A stretch of 64,000 nt of DNA from Solirubrobacter ginsenosidimutans. GTDB lineage: Bacteria; Actinomycetota; Thermoleophilia; Solirubrobacterales; Solirubrobacteraceae. The first letter of the stretch is position 1. Every line of letters begins with the position of its first letter. The translations under genes and the position numbers were made by a program. The notes beneath the pieces are model-generated. The model did no database searches. It was not told the origin of the DNA and saw only the letters and a list, made by a program, of their open reading frames with translations. The stretch spans positions 62,001 through 126,000 of the forward strand of contig NZ_JAPDOD010000021.1 of NCBI RefSeq assembly GCF_027587205.1. Direction: 5' to 3'. Shown piece after piece: positions 16,848 to 25,600 of the stretch.

Positions 16848-17459
16848 ATGACCCGCACGGCGCTTACGTTCGCCGGTGCGATTGCCACGACCGCGGCCCT
16901 GGCCGCGCCGGCCCACGCCGGCGTGCTCACGAAGTCCGCAACGGGCTGCGACGACCCGGTCCTGAGCCAGCCGTTCAAGGCGTGGCTCGACAACAGCTCC
17001 TACAAGCCCGTGCAGAACGGGAACTTCGAGGCGGGTGACGCCGGCTGGACGCTCACAGGCGGCGCCAAGGTCGTCGACGGCAACGCGTCCCAGCACGTCG
17101 GCGGCGCGGCCGATTCCCGCTCCCTGCTGCTGCCGGCCGGCTCCAGCGCCACCTCCGCGCCGGTCTGCGTCGGCCTCAATGAGCCGACGCTGCGCTACTT
17201 CGCCCGCAAGAACAGCGGGCTGCTCTCGACCCTGCTGGTGCAGGTGCAGGTCCAGCTCGAGCTCGGCGTGTGGGTGACGCTGCCGGTGGGCGTCGATCTC
17301 GGCGGGGCGTGGCATCCCAGCCTGCCCTCGCTCGTGGTCGCGAACCTGCTCCCGCTGCTGCCGCCCGACATGACCGCGGTGCGCTTCAAGTTCTCGCCGC
17401 TGCTCGGCGGCGCCTGGCAGATCGACGACGTCTACGTCGATCCGCGCGTCTCGCACTAG
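16848..17459 (+). CDS. Secreted protein, carbohydrate-binding-like fold possible
   Basis: A 203-residue precursor with signal peptide MTRTALTFAGAIATTAALAAPAHA. AGAGG lies just before ATG 16848 and decides this start over ATG 16833, which would add five residues. The mature part has an NGNFEAGDAGWTLTGGAKVV segment, the opening of many CBM-like jelly-roll domains, and a single pair of cysteines. I do not recognise a specific family; cell-surface or extracellular role inferred. Confidence 0.65.
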   Translation: MTRTALTFAGAIATTAALAAPAHAGVLTKSATGCDDPVLSQPFKAWLDNSSYKPVQNGNFEAGDAGWTLTGGAKVVDGNASQHVGGAADSRSLLLPAGSSATSAPVCVGLNEPTLRYFARKNSGLLSTLLVQVQVQLELGVWVTLPVGVDLGGAWHPSLPSLVVANLLPLLPPDMTAVRFKFSPLLGGAWQIDDVYVDPRVSH

Positions 17460-17479
17460 TCGGCGTATCGTGCGGATCG

Positions 17480-18451
17480 ATGATCGATCCGCTCGAACGC
17501 TGGCGCGAATACGGTGAGAAGCCCGACTACGCCGGGCTTCTGACCTTCTCCGGCATGCCCTACACGCAGGACCCCGCCGAGCTGGCGGGCGTCGACATCG
17601 CGATCGTGGGCGCGCCGACGGACGACCTCGTCTCCGACCGCCCGGGCACCCGCTTCGGGCCGCGCGGGATCCGCGCGGCCTCGTGCCCGCACGGGCCCCA
17701 CCTGGAGGCGGGGATCGACGGCATGGAGGTCCTGAAGGTCGTCGACTTCGGCGACGCGCCGGTCCTGCCCGCGGACGCCGTCCGCACCCACGCCGCGATC
17801 GAGGCCACCGTCGGCCAGGTCGTCGACGCCGGCGCGCTGCCGATCATCCTCGGCGGCGATCACTCGATCGCCGAGCCGGACATCCGCGCGATCGCCACGC
17901 GCCGCGGCGGCCCGGTCGGGCTGATCCACTTCGACACCCACACCGACACCGGCAAGGAGGTCTTCGGCGTCGAGCTCTCACACGGGTCGATCATGTACCG
18001 GCTCGTCGAGCAGGGCCACGTGGACCCGAAGCGCTACGTGCAGATCGGCCTGCGCGGCTACTGGCCGGGGGAGACCGAGTTCTCCTGGCAGCACGAGCGG
18101 GGCATCACGTCGATGTTCATGCACGACGTGCGCGAGGTCGGCATCCGCTCCGTGGTCGAGCGGGCGGTCGCGATCGTCGGCGGCGGCCCGGTGTTCCTCT
18201 CAGTCGACGTCGACGTGCTCGACCCGGTCTATGTCCCCGGCACCGGCACGCCGGAGCCGGGTGGCATGACGTCGATCGACCTGCTGTGGGCGTGCCGCGA
18301 GATCTGCTCGCGGGTGGACCTCGTGGGGATGGACGTCGTCGAGGTGATCCCGACCGGGGTCGGCTCGGCCGACATCACGTGCCTGGTCGCGGACCGGATC
18401 GTCCGCGAGGTGATCACCGGGGTGGCGCTGAAGCGAACTAGCGGGTCTTGA
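17480..18451 (+). CDS. Ureohydrolase: agmatinase / arginase-family protein
   Basis: A 323-residue arginase-fold enzyme with all Mn2+-binding motifs: GGDHSI, HFDTHTDTG and SVDVDVLDPVYVPGTGTPEPGG. The conserved N-terminal GVPTD-like AIVGAPTDDL and RPGTRFGPRGIRAASC favour agmatinase or guanidino-acid hydrolases over arginase. Agmatinase makes putrescine plus urea, which would suit the gamma-glutamyl-amine operon 2.4 kb away (inference). The 3' end overlaps the SCP2-like gene by 14 bp. Confidence 0.85.
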   Translation: MIDPLERWREYGEKPDYAGLLTFSGMPYTQDPAELAGVDIAIVGAPTDDLVSDRPGTRFGPRGIRAASCPHGPHLEAGIDGMEVLKVVDFGDAPVLPADAVRTHAAIEATVGQVVDAGALPIILGGDHSIAEPDIRAIATRRGGPVGLIHFDTHTDTGKEVFGVELSHGSIMYRLVEQGHVDPKRYVQIGLRGYWPGETEFSWQHERGITSMFMHDVREVGIRSVVERAVAIVGGGPVFLSVDVDVLDPVYVPGTGTPEPGGMTSIDLLWACREICSRVDLVGMDVVEVIPTGVGSADITCLVADRIVREVITGVALKRTSGS

Positions 18452-18812
18452 GCCGCCGCGTCCGCGTGCGCTCTTCCTGCTTCATCACGACGTTCGCGAT
18501 CAGCTTGATGATCTCGGGAGGCCCGCTGGCCTTCACGTGACCGGACTCGAAGCACTCGCGCCAGTGGCGGATCGTGCCGTCCTTGAGCAGCTCGTTGAAC
18601 TCGGTGCGCGGGATGCTGAGGCGCACCTTCGCGTCGGAGGCGATGTCACGCGTGATCTTCGGCCCGGGGACCTCGACGCGGAACAGCTGGATGTCACCGC
18701 GGCCGCGCAGTTCGAGCTCGAAGACCAGCTTCAGTCGCTCCAGTGCGGGGACCTCGCGCTGGAAGTTCTTGACCGCCGTCTCGATCTGGGCCTTGGTGTC
18801 CGCGGTGGACAT
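18438..18812 (-). CDS. SCP2-like (sterol carrier) small protein
   Basis: A 124-residue soluble protein. The pattern FELELRGRGDIQLFRVEV, then ASDAKVRLSIPRTEFNELL, then FESGHVKASGPPEIIKLIANV resembles SCP2 domains that bind hydrophobic ligands, with the G-x-(hydrophobic)-x-G/ASG ending. The match is by pattern only. TAAGAT lies 8 nt before ATG 18812. It is convergent with the ureohydrolase. Confidence 0.5.
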   Translation of the reverse strand: MSTADTKAQIETAVKNFQREVPALERLKLVFELELRGRGDIQLFRVEVPGPKITRDIASDAKVRLSIPRTEFNELLKDGTIRHWRECFESGHVKASGPPEIIKLIANVVMKQEERTRTRRLKTR

Positions 18813-18823
18813 GGCGCCAGATC

Positions 18824-21307
18824 TTAGTCGGCGGCGCGCTTGACCTTGACCGAGTACTTGCTGGGGGTGACCGGGACCTTCGGGTTGTCGATCTCGGACA
18901 GGCGGCCGATCAGCTTGATCCACTGGTTCGGCTTCAGGATCGCGTTGATCTGCTTCGCGGCTTCCTTGTTCTCGCCGTAGAGCGGGCGCCAGCCGACGTG
19001 GATGTGGTCGGCGTGGTCGGCCATGGCGAGCGTGTTGTCGGCGCCGTCGAAGGTCATCAGGGAGATGATCTGGTGCGGCTTCATCGTGCCCTGCAGGGTC
19101 AGCAGACGCTGGATCGTGACGTCCGCGATCGAGCCCGGGCCCTGGTGGCCGTAGATGTTGATGCCATTGATGGCGGCGATGTCGACCGCGGTGCCGGTCG
19201 TGTGCTCGGAGACGTTGCCCGAGGTGGTCAGGTAGCCGTGGCCGCACTTGAGGCTCGAGACGGTCGGCTTCAGGCCGCTCGTCGCCAGGAACTCGAGCGT
19301 GGCGAGCACGCGGCGATCGATCGCGCCGGAGCGGACGTCGCTCTCGCCGCAGCCGTAGATCGTGATGCGGTTGTCGGCGAGCACGCGGCGGGCGAGCGTC
19401 TCCTTGCTCATCAGCATGATCTGGCCGATCGAGGGCTGGTCGGAGTCGGTGCCGAAGAGCGCGTTCTTGCCCTTGGCGCGGTAGACCGCGGTGCTCTCCA
19501 GCAACTTCCAGCCGTCGAGGATCGGCTTCGGGTCGATCCGCGGGGCGCCGCTGCCGGCCGGGCGGATCTCGAACAGCAGGTGCGGGGCGAGCGCGGTGGT
19601 CTTGCCGATCCGGCCGAGCGTGGTGCCGCCGAGGATGCGCGCGCCCTTGACCAGCGGCTTGGCCACGAAGTCCTTGGGGTTGAGGCCGAGCGGGGCGCCG
19701 GCGCTGGCGAGCTCCTCGGCCGGGCGGCCGTCGGTGATCTGGGCGTCGCCGCCGTTGGCGAGGGCGTTCTTGCGCTCCGGGTGGGCGAAGAGGCGGACCT
19801 TGGCCGTGGGCGCGGCGGTGGCGGCCGGCTCGGGCGTGGGGGTCGGCGCGGCCTTCGCGACCTTCGCCGCCTTGGCGTCGGCCTTGGTCTCGTGCTCGGT
19901 CGTGGGGGCGACGGGCACCTTGCGCTTCGGGCCCGTGGTCTTCTTGGTGCGCCGCTTCGGGACCGGGATCGTCTTGGCGACGCTGCCGAGGTGCCCGTAC
20001 GTGTACGTGTTGCCGTAGACGTCCTGCACGATCACGAAGCGGCCGAGGCGCTTGCTCTTGCCGACCTTGACGACCTTGCCGTCGTTGACGGAGATCACGG
20101 GGGAGCCGGCCTTGGCGTAGATCTCGATGTTGCGGCGGGTCTTGTCGGCCTCGACGGTGACGGCGGCGTTGGCGCCCTTGATCTTGCGATCGGACTTCTT
20201 CAGCGCGCCGGCGTACGTCGCCTTGGCGCGGACCGGGAAGCGGCCCTGCGTGAGGCCGGTGAGGCTGCCGACGAGGTCGCCGGGGATGCCGCCGACGACC
20301 TGGGCGCGCATCAGGACGCTGTCGACGTACCAGTCGGCGTGGTTGTAAGCGAAGATGCCCTTGCGGAGATCCTTGTCCCCGCCCGCGGCCTTGAGGTAGC
20401 GCGCGGCGGCGAAGATCGCGTCGACCGGGTTGAACGGGTCCTTGACGCCGTCCTGGTTGGCGTCGACGCCGTACTGCTTCCACGTGGCGGGCATGAACTG
20501 CATCCAGCCCAGGGCTCCGGCGGAGGAGACGTTGAGGTTGCGGCCGTAGTCGGTCTCGATTTCGTTGATGCCCGCGAGGACCTCCCAGCGGATGCCGTAC
20601 TGCATGCCGGCCGCCTGGTAGATCGGGAGCAGGAAGGGAGGAATCCGGAACTTGTCGATGAAGAAGTTCGGGACGCCGATCTTCGCGGGGCCCGGAGTCG
20701 AGAGCGCGTAGCTCGGATTCGAGGGCGCCGGGCTGCCGTCGGTGTTCGTCAGCTTGGGAGCCGGGGCAGGAGTCGGGACCGACGCCGGAGCGGTGTTGAC
20801 CTTGACACACCCTGAAGCTGAGGTCGAGGTCGAAGCCTTACCCGTGTCCTTCTCGGTGCACTCGCGGGCCTGACCGTTCTTCGGCTTCGACGTGTTCGCC
20901 GCGCGGGTGGTCTTCTTCTTGCGCGGGGTCTCGGTCGCCGTCGGGGTCGCCGTGGCCGTGGCCGTCGCGTCGGCGGCAGCTGCGGTCTCCGTGGGGGCGG
21001 GCGTCTCGATCGTGGTCTCGACCGGGGAGGGGAAGGGCGTCTCGGTCGCGGCCGGCGCTTCGGTGGCGGCCTCGGTGGGGTCCGGGGTCGAAGCCGACTG
21101 GCCCGTGTCAACCGGCGCCTGCGTAGGAGCTTCGGTTGCCGCCGGCGTCGCCGTGGCGGCGGGGGGCGCGGTCGTCTCGGTGGCCGTCGCCACGGAGGAG
21201 GCCGTCGCCGTAGGCGTGGCGTCGTCCTGGGCGGCTGCAGGGATGCCGAGCGCAGCCGCAACGGCGGCGGCGCTGATGAGGGCTGTGGCGAGAAGTCGGC
21301 GGGTCAC
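18824..21307 (-). CDS. Trimodular secreted cell-wall hydrolase: lytic transglycosylase + LytM-like + M15-like peptidase
   Basis: An 827-residue secreted protein. After a signal peptide (1-26) and a long Thr/Ala/Pro linker (about 27-200), a transglycosylase domain shows GINEIETDYGRN (catalytic-type Glu), SAGALGWMQFMPATW and NPVDAIFAAARYL. A LytM/M23-like segment follows (GSPVISVNDGKVVKVG, TYTYGHLG) but lacks an upstream zinc histidine, so it may only bind. The C-terminal part has SEHTTGTAVDIA and DHADHIHVGW, intact His-Asp-His zinc ligands like M15 DD-carboxypeptidases. GAGGGGGA precedes GTG 21307. Likely acts on peptidoglycan outside the membrane. Confidence 0.82.
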   Translation of the reverse strand: MTRRLLATALISAAAVAAALGIPAAAQDDATPTATASSVATATETTAPPAATATPAATEAPTQAPVDTGQSASTPDPTEAATEAPAATETPFPSPVETTIETPAPTETAAAADATATATATPTATETPRKKKTTRAANTSKPKNGQARECTEKDTGKASTSTSASGCVKVNTAPASVPTPAPAPKLTNTDGSPAPSNPSYALSTPGPAKIGVPNFFIDKFRIPPFLLPIYQAAGMQYGIRWEVLAGINEIETDYGRNLNVSSAGALGWMQFMPATWKQYGVDANQDGVKDPFNPVDAIFAAARYLKAAGGDKDLRKGIFAYNHADWYVDSVLMRAQVVGGIPGDLVGSLTGLTQGRFPVRAKATYAGALKKSDRKIKGANAAVTVEADKTRRNIEIYAKAGSPVISVNDGKVVKVGKSKRLGRFVIVQDVYGNTYTYGHLGSVAKTIPVPKRRTKKTTGPKRKVPVAPTTEHETKADAKAAKVAKAAPTPTPEPAATAAPTAKVRLFAHPERKNALANGGDAQITDGRPAEELASAGAPLGLNPKDFVAKPLVKGARILGGTTLGRIGKTTALAPHLLFEIRPAGSGAPRIDPKPILDGWKLLESTAVYRAKGKNALFGTDSDQPSIGQIMLMSKETLARRVLADNRITIYGCGESDVRSGAIDRRVLATLEFLATSGLKPTVSSLKCGHGYLTTSGNVSEHTTGTAVDIAAINGINIYGHQGPGSIADVTIQRLLTLQGTMKPHQIISLMTFDGADNTLAMADHADHIHVGWRPLYGENKEAAKQINAILKPNQWIKLIGRLSEIDNPKVPVTPSKYSVKVKRAAD

Positions 21308-21374
21308 GTCCCCCTCGGTGTCGGCACTCTGGCTCTGCCGCTTGAATCCTGGGGGTGGGGTTCAGACCCGATCC

Positions 21375-21412
21375 GCATGTATCTCACCGTCAAGTCGAGG
21401 TTGAGATAATGC
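21375..21412. promoter_or_regulatory. Dyad in the divergent promoter region
   Basis: GCATGTATCTCA (21375-21386) and TGAGATAATGC (21402-21412) are inverted with one missing base, separated by 15 bp. It lies between the cell-wall hydrolase and the GNAT gene and could bind a dimeric regulator of either. Confidence 0.4.
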
Positions 21413-21437
21413 AAGCTTCGATACGCTCTCCCCACTG

Positions 21438-21959
21438 ATGGACCTTGCTGGGCTCGACATCCGGATCGCGGTGCCGGATGACGCGCTGGCGCTTGCGGGG
21501 ACCACACGACTCGGCTTCGACTCCTACCGCGCGTGGGCGCCGGAGGGCTGGGAGCCGCCGCCGCACGCGCTCGAGGTGCGCTCGATCCGGGAACGGCTGC
21601 GCCAGAACACCACCTGGTGCGCGATGGCGGTGGAGCCGGACGGCATGCAGGCGGGCCACGTCGGCATCACCCACGCCGCCGATCGCGAGCGCCCGCACAT
21701 CCGCCTGCCCGCGCGGGCCCACCTCTGGATGCTCTTCGTGCGGCCCGACTGGTGGGGCACCGGGCTGGCGGGGCGGCTGCACGGCCTCGGGCTCGAGGAG
21801 GCGGCACGCCAGGGCTACGAGTCGATCCGGCTCTACACGCCGTACGGCGCCGCCCGCGCCCGCGCCTTCTACGAGCGCGAGGGCTGGGAGCTCGCCTCGC
21901 GCGCGTTCTCCGAGCCGCTGCTGGGGCTGGACCTGGTCGAGTACCGTCGCGAGCTGTGA
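21438..21959 (+). CDS. GNAT-family N-acetyltransferase
   Basis: A 173-residue GNAT. The acetyl-CoA pyrophosphate loop is VRPDWWGTGLAGRLHG, preceded by the beta-4 LWMLFV, and followed by the typical YTPYGAARARAFYEREGWE ending. Such enzymes acetylate amines of small molecules or protein N-termini; the acceptor is unknown. Its stop overlaps the start of the FUSC gene (GTGA), so the two are co-translated. Confidence 0.88.
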   Translation: MDLAGLDIRIAVPDDALALAGTTRLGFDSYRAWAPEGWEPPPHALEVRSIRERLRQNTTWCAMAVEPDGMQAGHVGITHAADRERPHIRLPARAHLWMLFVRPDWWGTGLAGRLHGLGLEEAARQGYESIRLYTPYGAARARAFYEREGWELASRAFSEPLLGLDLVEYRREL

Positions 21960-23068
21960 TCCCGGATCGCTTCTTCGAGGACGCCGCGGAACGGTCCCGC
22001 GTCTCGATGCACGTTCGCTGGAACCGGGTCCGGATGGGCTGGCGGGTGATGGTTCAGGCGGGTGTGGCGGTCGCGCTGGCGTGGGCGACGGCCAAATGGC
22101 TCTGGGGCCACTCGTCGCCGTTCTTCGCCCCGGTCTCGGCCGTGATCGCGCTCGGCACCAGTTACCACCAGCGCGGGCGACGGGCGTTCGAGCTGATCGC
22201 GGCGGTCACGCTGGGCATCGCGGCCGCGGATCTGCTGGCCTTCCAGCTCGGTCCCGGCGTGGTCCAACTCGGGGTGGCGGTGTTCGTCGCCATCGGCCTC
22301 GGCTTGTTCTTCGGTACGAGCCAGCTGTTCGTCAACCAGGTCGCCGTCTCGGCCGTGCTGGTGTTCACCGTCTCCACCGCGGGGACCCACGTGTCCTTCG
22401 CCCGCGCGCTCGACGCGCTCACCGGCGGGACGATCGCCCTCGCCGTCGCCGCGGTCCTGCTCCCGGCGAACCCGCTGCGGCTGCTGCGCGACGCGGCGCG
22501 GCCGGTGCTGGAGGAGCTGGCGGCGGTGTTGGGCGACATCGCCGGCGCGCTGCGCACGCGGGAGCCGGATCACGCCGAGGCGGCGCTGGTGCGGGCGCGG
22601 GGGATCGACGAGCTGGGCGCGCGGTTCTTCGACGCGACGCTTGAGAGCCGCGAGACGACGCGGATCTCCCCCGCGCGCAGGCGCGCGAGAGACTCCGTCG
22701 AGTTCTATGCCGACGCGGCCGCGCGGATCGACCTCGCCGTCCGCAACGTCCGCGTGCTCGCCCGCGGCGCGATGCGGGCGCTCGCGCTCGACGAGAACGT
22801 CCCGCCCGAGGTGGCCGAAGCGCTCGACGATCTCGCCGCCGCCGTGCTCGCGCTGGGCGGGGCGCTGGAGCGGGGCGAGGCCTTCGAGGGCGTGCGCGGC
22901 CCGGCGCTGCGGGCCGCGTCGGTCGCCACCCACGTCCTCGAGGGCACGACGAACCTCAGCGTGTCGGTGATCGTCGGCCAGATCCGCTCGACCGCCACCG
23001 ACCTCCTGACCGGCATCGGCTACACGTACGAGGAAGCGACCGAAGCGGTCCGCGAAGCGGCTCCCTAG
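21956..23068 (+). CDS. FUSC / aromatic-acid exporter family protein
   Basis: A 370-residue membrane protein. N-terminal 160 residues hold about five closely packed helices (MVQAGVAVALAWATAKW, PFFAPVSAVIALG, YHQRGRRAFELIAAVTLGI), the half-length FUSC/ArAE_2 pattern; the rest is a cytoplasmic helical domain. Family members (e.g. AaeB-like) export aromatic acids or are of unknown role. GTG 21956 overlaps the upstream stop. The stop shares CTAG with the convergent Fpg-like gene. Confidence 0.8.
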   Translation: MIPDRFFEDAAERSRVSMHVRWNRVRMGWRVMVQAGVAVALAWATAKWLWGHSSPFFAPVSAVIALGTSYHQRGRRAFELIAAVTLGIAAADLLAFQLGPGVVQLGVAVFVAIGLGLFFGTSQLFVNQVAVSAVLVFTVSTAGTHVSFARALDALTGGTIALAVAAVLLPANPLRLLRDAARPVLEELAAVLGDIAGALRTREPDHAEAALVRARGIDELGARFFDATLESRETTRISPARRRARDSVEFYADAAARIDLAVRNVRVLARGAMRALALDENVPPEVAEALDDLAAAVLALGGALERGEAFEGVRGPALRAASVATHVLEGTTNLSVSVIVGQIRSTATDLLTGIGYTYEEATEAVREAAP

Positions 23069-23811
23069 GTCTGCTCCTTCGGGCACCAGAACGTCGTCCG
23101 GCCGCCGATCGTCGCGCGCTCGAGCGTCGTCCCGCAGCGCGGGCAGGCCGCGCCGCGCTTGCGGAACGGGATGAAGTCGCCCGTGTGGACGCCGCCCGCG
23201 CGAATCGCGCTGCGGGTCGCCTTGCGCAGTTCGCGGCGCAGGTGGTCGAGCTCCTCGTCGGTCAGCTCGCCGGCCGGGCGCCGGGGTGAGAGCTTCGCCT
23301 GCCACAGGGTCTCGTCGGCGAGCAGGTTCCCCACGCCCGCGAGCGACTTCTGATCCAGCAGCCGTGCCTTCAGCGCGATCGAGCCGCGCCCCACCCGCTC
23401 GCGGAAGGCGTCGCGGGAGATCTCGAACGCGTCCGGGCCGATGTGGGTGAAGTCGGGCTCGATCACCGCGCGGCCGAGCCGGCGCTTGTCGCGCAGCGCC
23501 AGTCGCCCGCCGTCGGCGAAGTCGAGCACGAACCGGTCCCAGTTGTTGTCGCCCGCCGGCTCGTCGACCACGATCCGTCCCGCCATCCCGAGATGCAGGC
23601 CCAGTTCCGGGCCGCCGTCGGTCTCCGCCCACAGGAACTTGCCGCGCCGGTGGGCGGCCGTGAGCCGGTGTCCGACCAGCGCGGCGGCGATCTCCCCGGG
23701 CGCGTGGGGCCGGCTCACGTAGGTGTCGCGGTCGTCGACGGCGACGATCTCGCGCCCCAGCGCCCGCTCGATCTGTTGGCGGGCGCGCTCGGCCTCTGGC
23801 AGTTCGGGCAT
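23065..23811 (-). CDS. mutM: Fpg/Nei-family DNA glycosylase (MutM-like) with an altered zinc finger
   Basis: A 248-residue base-excision enzyme. The mature N-terminus PELPE supplies the catalytic proline and glutamate; RRGKFLW and LHLGMAGR are family motifs, as is LLDQKSLAGVGNLLADETLW. The C-terminal finger has CPRCG and GGRTTFWCP, but ends CPKEQT: the fourth cysteine is glutamate, so zinc binding is incomplete. It is about 25 residues shorter than typical Fpg, consistent with the divergent branch. Whether it removes 8-oxoguanine or oxidised pyrimidines cannot be told. Confidence 0.85.
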   Translation of the reverse strand: MPELPEAERARQQIERALGREIVAVDDRDTYVSRPHAPGEIAAALVGHRLTAAHRRGKFLWAETDGGPELGLHLGMAGRIVVDEPAGDNNWDRFVLDFADGGRLALRDKRRLGRAVIEPDFTHIGPDAFEISRDAFRERVGRGSIALKARLLDQKSLAGVGNLLADETLWQAKLSPRRPAGELTDEELDHLRRELRKATRSAIRAGGVHTGDFIPFRKRGAACPRCGTTLERATIGGRTTFWCPKEQT

Positions 23812-23837
23812 GTCTCTGAGGCTACGATCCGCCCCTC

Positions 23838-24749
23838 ATGCCGAGATCACGCCGTACGTGTCACGCCGTTCCGGGATCCAGCGAGCGCTTCATCGCCAAG
23901 GCCGTGGGGTTGGAGGCCGACGAGATCTTCCTCGACCTCGAGGACGCCGTCGCGCCGAACGAGAAGGAGGGCGCGCGCGGGCGGGTGATCGAGGCGCTGA
24001 ACACGCTCGACTTCGGCGGCAAGACGGTCGTCGTGCGGGTCAACGGCACCGACACCCCGCACTACTACAAGGACCTGATCGCCGTCGTGGAGCAGGCGGG
24101 CCGCAAGCTCGACGCGGTCATGCTGCCCAAGGTCCGCACCCCCGGGGACGTCGAGATGACCGACAAGCTGCTCACCCAGATCGAGCTGGCGCACGGGTTC
24201 GAGGTCGGCCGGATCGGCATCGAAGCGCAGATCGAGGACGCCACCGGGCTGCTCGCGTGCGAGGCGATCGCCGCCGCCTCACCCCGCATGGAGACGCTGA
24301 TCTTCGGCCCCGGGGACTACTCGGCGGCGGTCGGCATCCCGATCACGACGATCGGCGCGGCGCCGAGCGGGTATCCCGGAGACCATCTCAACTACGTCTA
24401 CTCCAGGCTCGTCGTCGCGGCGCGCGCGGCGGGCATCCAGGCCATCGACGGCCCCTACGGCAACATCAAGGACGAGGACGGGCTGCGCGAGCGGGCCCAA
24501 TTGGCGCGCGCGCTCGGCGTCGACGGCAAGTGGACGATCCACCCGGGCCAGATCGCGGTCGTCAACGAGGTCTTCAGCCCGGCCCGCGAGCAGTGGGAGC
24601 GCGCGGAGGCGATGCTCGCCGCCTATGAGCAGGCGCACCGGGACGGCGCGGGCGCCGCGGTGTTCGAGGGCGAGATGATCGACGAGGCCAACCGCAAGAT
24701 GGCCGAGCGGATCGCCTTCTCCGGCCGGGCCGCGGGGTACGAGCGATGA
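23838..24749 (+). CDS. HpcH/HpaI aldolase / citrate lyase beta (CitE-like) family protein
   Basis: A 303-residue TIM-barrel lyase. Motifs: PGSSERFIAKA, EIFLDLEDAVAP, VVRVNGTDTPHYY, AVMLPKVRTPGDV, IEAQIEDATGL, FGPGDYSAAVG and GKWTIHPGQIAVVNEVF. These are the Mg2+ and CoA-thioester binding signatures of CitE-like malyl/citramalyl-CoA lyases. No citrate lyase alpha or gamma subunit is nearby, so it likely cleaves a beta-hydroxyacyl-CoA alone. Its stop overlaps the next start by 4 bp. Confidence 0.87.
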   Translation: MPRSRRTCHAVPGSSERFIAKAVGLEADEIFLDLEDAVAPNEKEGARGRVIEALNTLDFGGKTVVVRVNGTDTPHYYKDLIAVVEQAGRKLDAVMLPKVRTPGDVEMTDKLLTQIELAHGFEVGRIGIEAQIEDATGLLACEAIAAASPRMETLIFGPGDYSAAVGIPITTIGAAPSGYPGDHLNYVYSRLVVAARAAGIQAIDGPYGNIKDEDGLRERAQLARALGVDGKWTIHPGQIAVVNEVFSPAREQWERAEAMLAAYEQAHRDGAGAAVFEGEMIDEANRKMAERIAFSGRAAGYER

Positions 24750-25195
24750 GCCGCAACGCCCGCCTGGCCTTCCTCGGCGTCGCCGTCGCGATCCTCGTCG
24801 TGGCGTTTCTCGCGCTGCGACCCAGCTCCGACGATCCCGAGACGACGGCCGACGCCCCCACTGCGACGGCCACCGCGACGACATCGAACCCGGACGTCCG
24901 CGAGGAGACGCCGACGCCGACCGAGACCCCGACGCCCAAGCCCACGGTCGACCCCGGCCCGCTCCTCACCGGCAGCAAGGTCGTCAAGCTGCGCTTCGAC
25001 AAGGGCGACACCGTGCGCTTCCGCGTCCTCGCGCCGAAGGATGAGGAGGTCCACATCCACGGCTACGACATCAAGAAGGACGTCAAGGGGGGCGAGACCG
25101 AGAACATCAGCTTCAAGGCCACGATCGACGGCATCTTCGAGATCGAGTTCGAGGACTCCGCGACCCAGATCGGCGAACTGCGCGTCGATCCGTAG
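24746..25195 (+). CDS. Membrane-anchored protein with cupredoxin-like domain
   Basis: A 149-residue protein: one N-terminal membrane segment (LAFLGVAVAILVVAFLAL), a Thr/Pro-rich linker (about 30-67) and a C-terminal beta domain with VRFRVLAPKDEEVHIHGYDIKK and SFKATIDGIFEIEF. This order resembles cupredoxin-like domains, but only histidines in EVHIHGYD are seen and no cysteine, so copper binding is doubtful. It overlaps the CitE-like gene by 4 bp. Confidence 0.6.
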   Translation: MSRNARLAFLGVAVAILVVAFLALRPSSDDPETTADAPTATATATTSNPDVREETPTPTETPTPKPTVDPGPLLTGSKVVKLRFDKGDTVRFRVLAPKDEEVHIHGYDIKKDVKGGETENISFKATIDGIFEIEFEDSATQIGELRVDP

Positions 25196-25200
25196 AGGCG

Positions 25201-25206
25201 TAAGGT
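25201..25206 (+). promoter_or_regulatory. -10 hexamer TAAGGT, leaderless spacing
   Basis: TAAGGT ends seven bases before GTG 25214. Confidence 0.35.
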
Positions 25207-25213
25207 CTGCGGC

Positions 25214-25483
25214 GTGCCCTGCGTGGCCGCCGCCTTCGCCTTCATCTCGCCACGCCTGGCGATCATCGTCGTCGCGCTGTTCAGCGACATCCTCAGCCGC
25301 GCGTACGACAGCTGGTTCCTCCCGCTGCTCGGGTTCTTCCTGCTGCCGTGGACGACGCTCGCCTACGCGGTGATGTGGGACGTCGGCACCCACCGCGTCA
25401 CCGGCTTCGAGTGGTTCGTCGTCGTGCTCGCGTTCCTCGCCGACCTCGGCTCCTACGCCGGCGGCCAGCGGGCGCGGGCCTAG
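25214..25483 (+). CDS. Small membrane protein
   Basis: An 89-residue protein with about three hydrophobic segments (FAFISPRLAIIVVALF, LLGFFLLPWTTLAYAVMW, FEWFVVVLAFLADLG). I do not assign a family; it resembles short conserved actinobacterial membrane proteins. Its TAG stop is inside the CTAG that forms the left target duplication of the insertion sequence, so the coding region is intact. Confidence 0.65.
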   Translation: MPCVAAAFAFISPRLAIIVVALFSDILSRAYDSWFLPLLGFFLLPWTTLAYAVMWDVGTHRVTGFEWFVVVLAFLADLGSYAGGQRARA

Positions 25484-25496
25484 CTACCTGCCCCGG
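25484..25496 (+). repeat. Left terminal inverted repeat of the insertion sequence
   Basis: CTACCTGCCCCGG directly follows CTAG and pairs with the right end at 27140-27152. Confidence 0.55.
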
Positions 25497-25600
25497 AAAT
25501 AGTTGTTGGGTGGTCGTGGTTCCGTCCGGTGTCACTGGGATTATTTGCCTGCATATCGGGCGATTATGGGGGTTGAGTGCTGCGCTTGTCGGGCGGATAG

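Noticed and set aside
20892..21260. Tandem repeat-like GCC/ACG-rich stretch
   Set aside because: It is the coding sequence for the Thr/Ala/Pro linker of the cell-wall hydrolase, not a DNA repeat element.
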